Below are positions 5,591-5,944 of a stretch of 5,944 bases of DNA, in pieces. Source of the stretch: an uncultured Oscillospiraceae bacterium (GTDB taxonomy: Bacteria > Bacillota > Clostridia > Oscillospirales > Oscillospiraceae); contig CAKTTR010000096.1 of the NCBI GenBank assembly GCA_934615645.1, positions 1-5,944 on the forward strand, in the 5' to 3' direction. Each line of letters begins with the position of its first letter. The first letter of the stretch is position 1. Below the pieces are notes generated by a model, which was given only the letters and a program-made list of their open reading frames with translations, ran no database searches and had not been told where the DNA came from. A program made the translations under genes and the position numbers.

Positions 5591-5671
5591 ATAAGCGAGA
5601 GTCAAAATCTCTGATTTTGTCACTCGAGCTTATACAGCGTGCTGATTTTGCTCCACGAGCTTATACAGCGT
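5591..5671 (+). repeat. 81-bp insert with a 31-bp tandem repeat, inside copy B
   Basis: This segment separates the two halves of copy B. It contains two units of CTGATTTTG-(4)-WCGAGCTTATACAGCG at 5611-5639 and 5642-5670, a period of 31 bp, differing mainly in the four central bases. Its first bases, ATAAGCGAG and CAAAATC (5591-5609), are roughly complementary to GATTTTG and GAGCTTAT of the first unit, so the insert is itself partly palindromic. Confidence 0.65.
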
Positions 5672-5688
5672 AGTCGAACCTATGCAGA
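5672..5688 (+). repeat. Palindromic intergenic repeat, copy B, right part
   Basis: AGTCGAACCTATGCAG matches the closing arm of copy A (AGTCGAACCCATGCAG) with one change. Joined directly to 5590 it would recreate the copy A arrangement, with GGCGA followed by AGTCGAACC. Confidence 0.65.
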
Positions 5689-5700
5689 GCTAAGGGAGCT

Positions 5701-5719
5701 GTCAGCGCGTAGCGCTGAC
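5701..5719. repeat. Triloop hairpin next to copy C
   Basis: GTCAGCGC (5701-5708) and GCGCTGAC (5712-5719) form a perfect 8-bp stem with loop GTA. It has the same build as the core of copy C, which starts one base later, at 5721: a GCGC-type stem top and a three-base loop. No T-run follows, so it is not an obvious terminator. Confidence 0.65.
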
Positions 5720-5720
5720 T

Positions 5721-5771
5721 TGGGTGAGACTCCAAACGCGCAGCGTTTGGCTAAGTCGAACCCATACAGCG
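5721..5771 (+). repeat. Palindromic intergenic repeat, copy C (compact)
   Basis: It starts TGGGTGAGACTCCAA like copies A and B and ends AGTCGAACCCA (5754-5764) then TACAGCG. The core is different and shorter: CCAAACGC-GCA-GCGTTTGG (5732-5750), a perfect 8-bp stem. The conserved outer arms can pair imperfectly outside that stem, so the whole element folds into one hairpin. Confidence 0.75.
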
Positions 5772-5944
5772 TAGAGGGATTGATGCTTAGCAAAAGCAAA
5801 ATTGCAAAGCAGTACTCGACTGCACCAGGCTTTTAAAAACAAACTTGAAAGTTTCTACAAGCCAATATCTACCAGACAAATGATCTAGCGCCCTCCGGGG
5901 GCCCGATTCTTTCTTCTCCAGCGAAGAAAGAATCGGGGAAGAAA
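5772..5944. other. AT-richer gene-free right edge with hairpins
   Basis: Base composition becomes more AT-rich than the rest of the window. A 65-codon open frame (5639-5836) ends here but is built from the repeats and looks spurious. Small structures include AAACT-TGAA-AGTTT (5841-5854) inside a wider GGCTT (5828-5832) and AAGCC (5859-5863) pair. A strong hairpin occupies 5902-5937. The neighbouring gene, if any, lies outside the window. Confidence 0.55.
5902..5937. repeat. Perfect 15-bp hairpin at the right edge
   Basis: CCCGATTCTTTCTTC (5902-5916) and GAAGAAAGAATCGGG (5923-5937) pair perfectly around the loop TCCAGC. One arm is pyrimidine-rich and the other purine-rich. No T-run follows on the plus strand as far as the window shows, nor on the minus strand after 5902. 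It could be a terminator variant, a 3'-end structure of an adjacent gene or another intergenic repeat. Confidence 0.65.

Noticed and set aside
5000..5623. Minus-strand open frame overlapping the ATPase 3' end and the spacer
   Set aside because: Overlaps a clear gene on the other strand and crosses hairpins; composition is that of an antisense shadow.
5545..5771. CRISPR array
   Set aside because: Repeat copies are few, unevenly spaced, in both orientations and of variable core; there are no uniform spacers and no cas gene.
5639..5836. 65-codon open frame at the right edge
   Set aside because: Made almost wholly of the palindromic and tandem repeats, with no ribosome binding site; the repeats also read open in other frames.

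Overview
The window reads as chromosomal DNA from a GC-rich Gram-positive anaerobe, most likely a gut Clostridia lineage such as Oscillospiraceae. This is inferred from strong AGGAGG-type ribosome binding sites, GTG and TTG starts, a lipoprotein-type binding protein and the character of the proteins; no marker gene fixes the taxon.

Layout. Positions 1-300 are gene-free and hold a palindromic repeat and hairpins. A tRNA-Thr(CGT) gene with encoded CCA lies at 349-424 on the minus strand, with a clear sigma-70-type promoter and an intrinsic terminator. Upstream of it on the same strand are an MgtC-like membrane protein (546-1265) and a monovalent cation:proton antiporter (1304-2758), which look like a two-gene operon. 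A divergent control region (2759-2967) carries one promoter for the antiporter operon and one for the plus-strand cassette. That cassette is a complete polar amino acid ABC importer: lipoprotein substrate-binding protein (2968-3774), internal terminator (3788-3816), permease (3866-4594) and ATPase (4584-5327), closed by a GC-rich hairpin. Positions 5365-5944 contain no convincing gene and are packed with palindromic and direct repeats.

How it works together. The binding protein captures a polar amino acid outside the membrane and delivers it to a permease dimer powered by the ATPase. The internal terminator probably keeps the binding protein in excess over the membrane parts. The divergent pair is an ion-homeostasis module: a CPA2-type antiporter plus an MgtC-family protein.

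The genes belong to well-known families. The least explained part is the repeat family at both ends: a modular palindrome (TGGGTGAGACTCCAA, then a variable core, then AGTCGAACCCA) present as one inverted copy at the left edge, one copy split by an 81-bp insert and one compact copy at the right. The two intact copies have different cores but still fold back on themselves. No defence system, CRISPR array, transposase or phage gene is visible.
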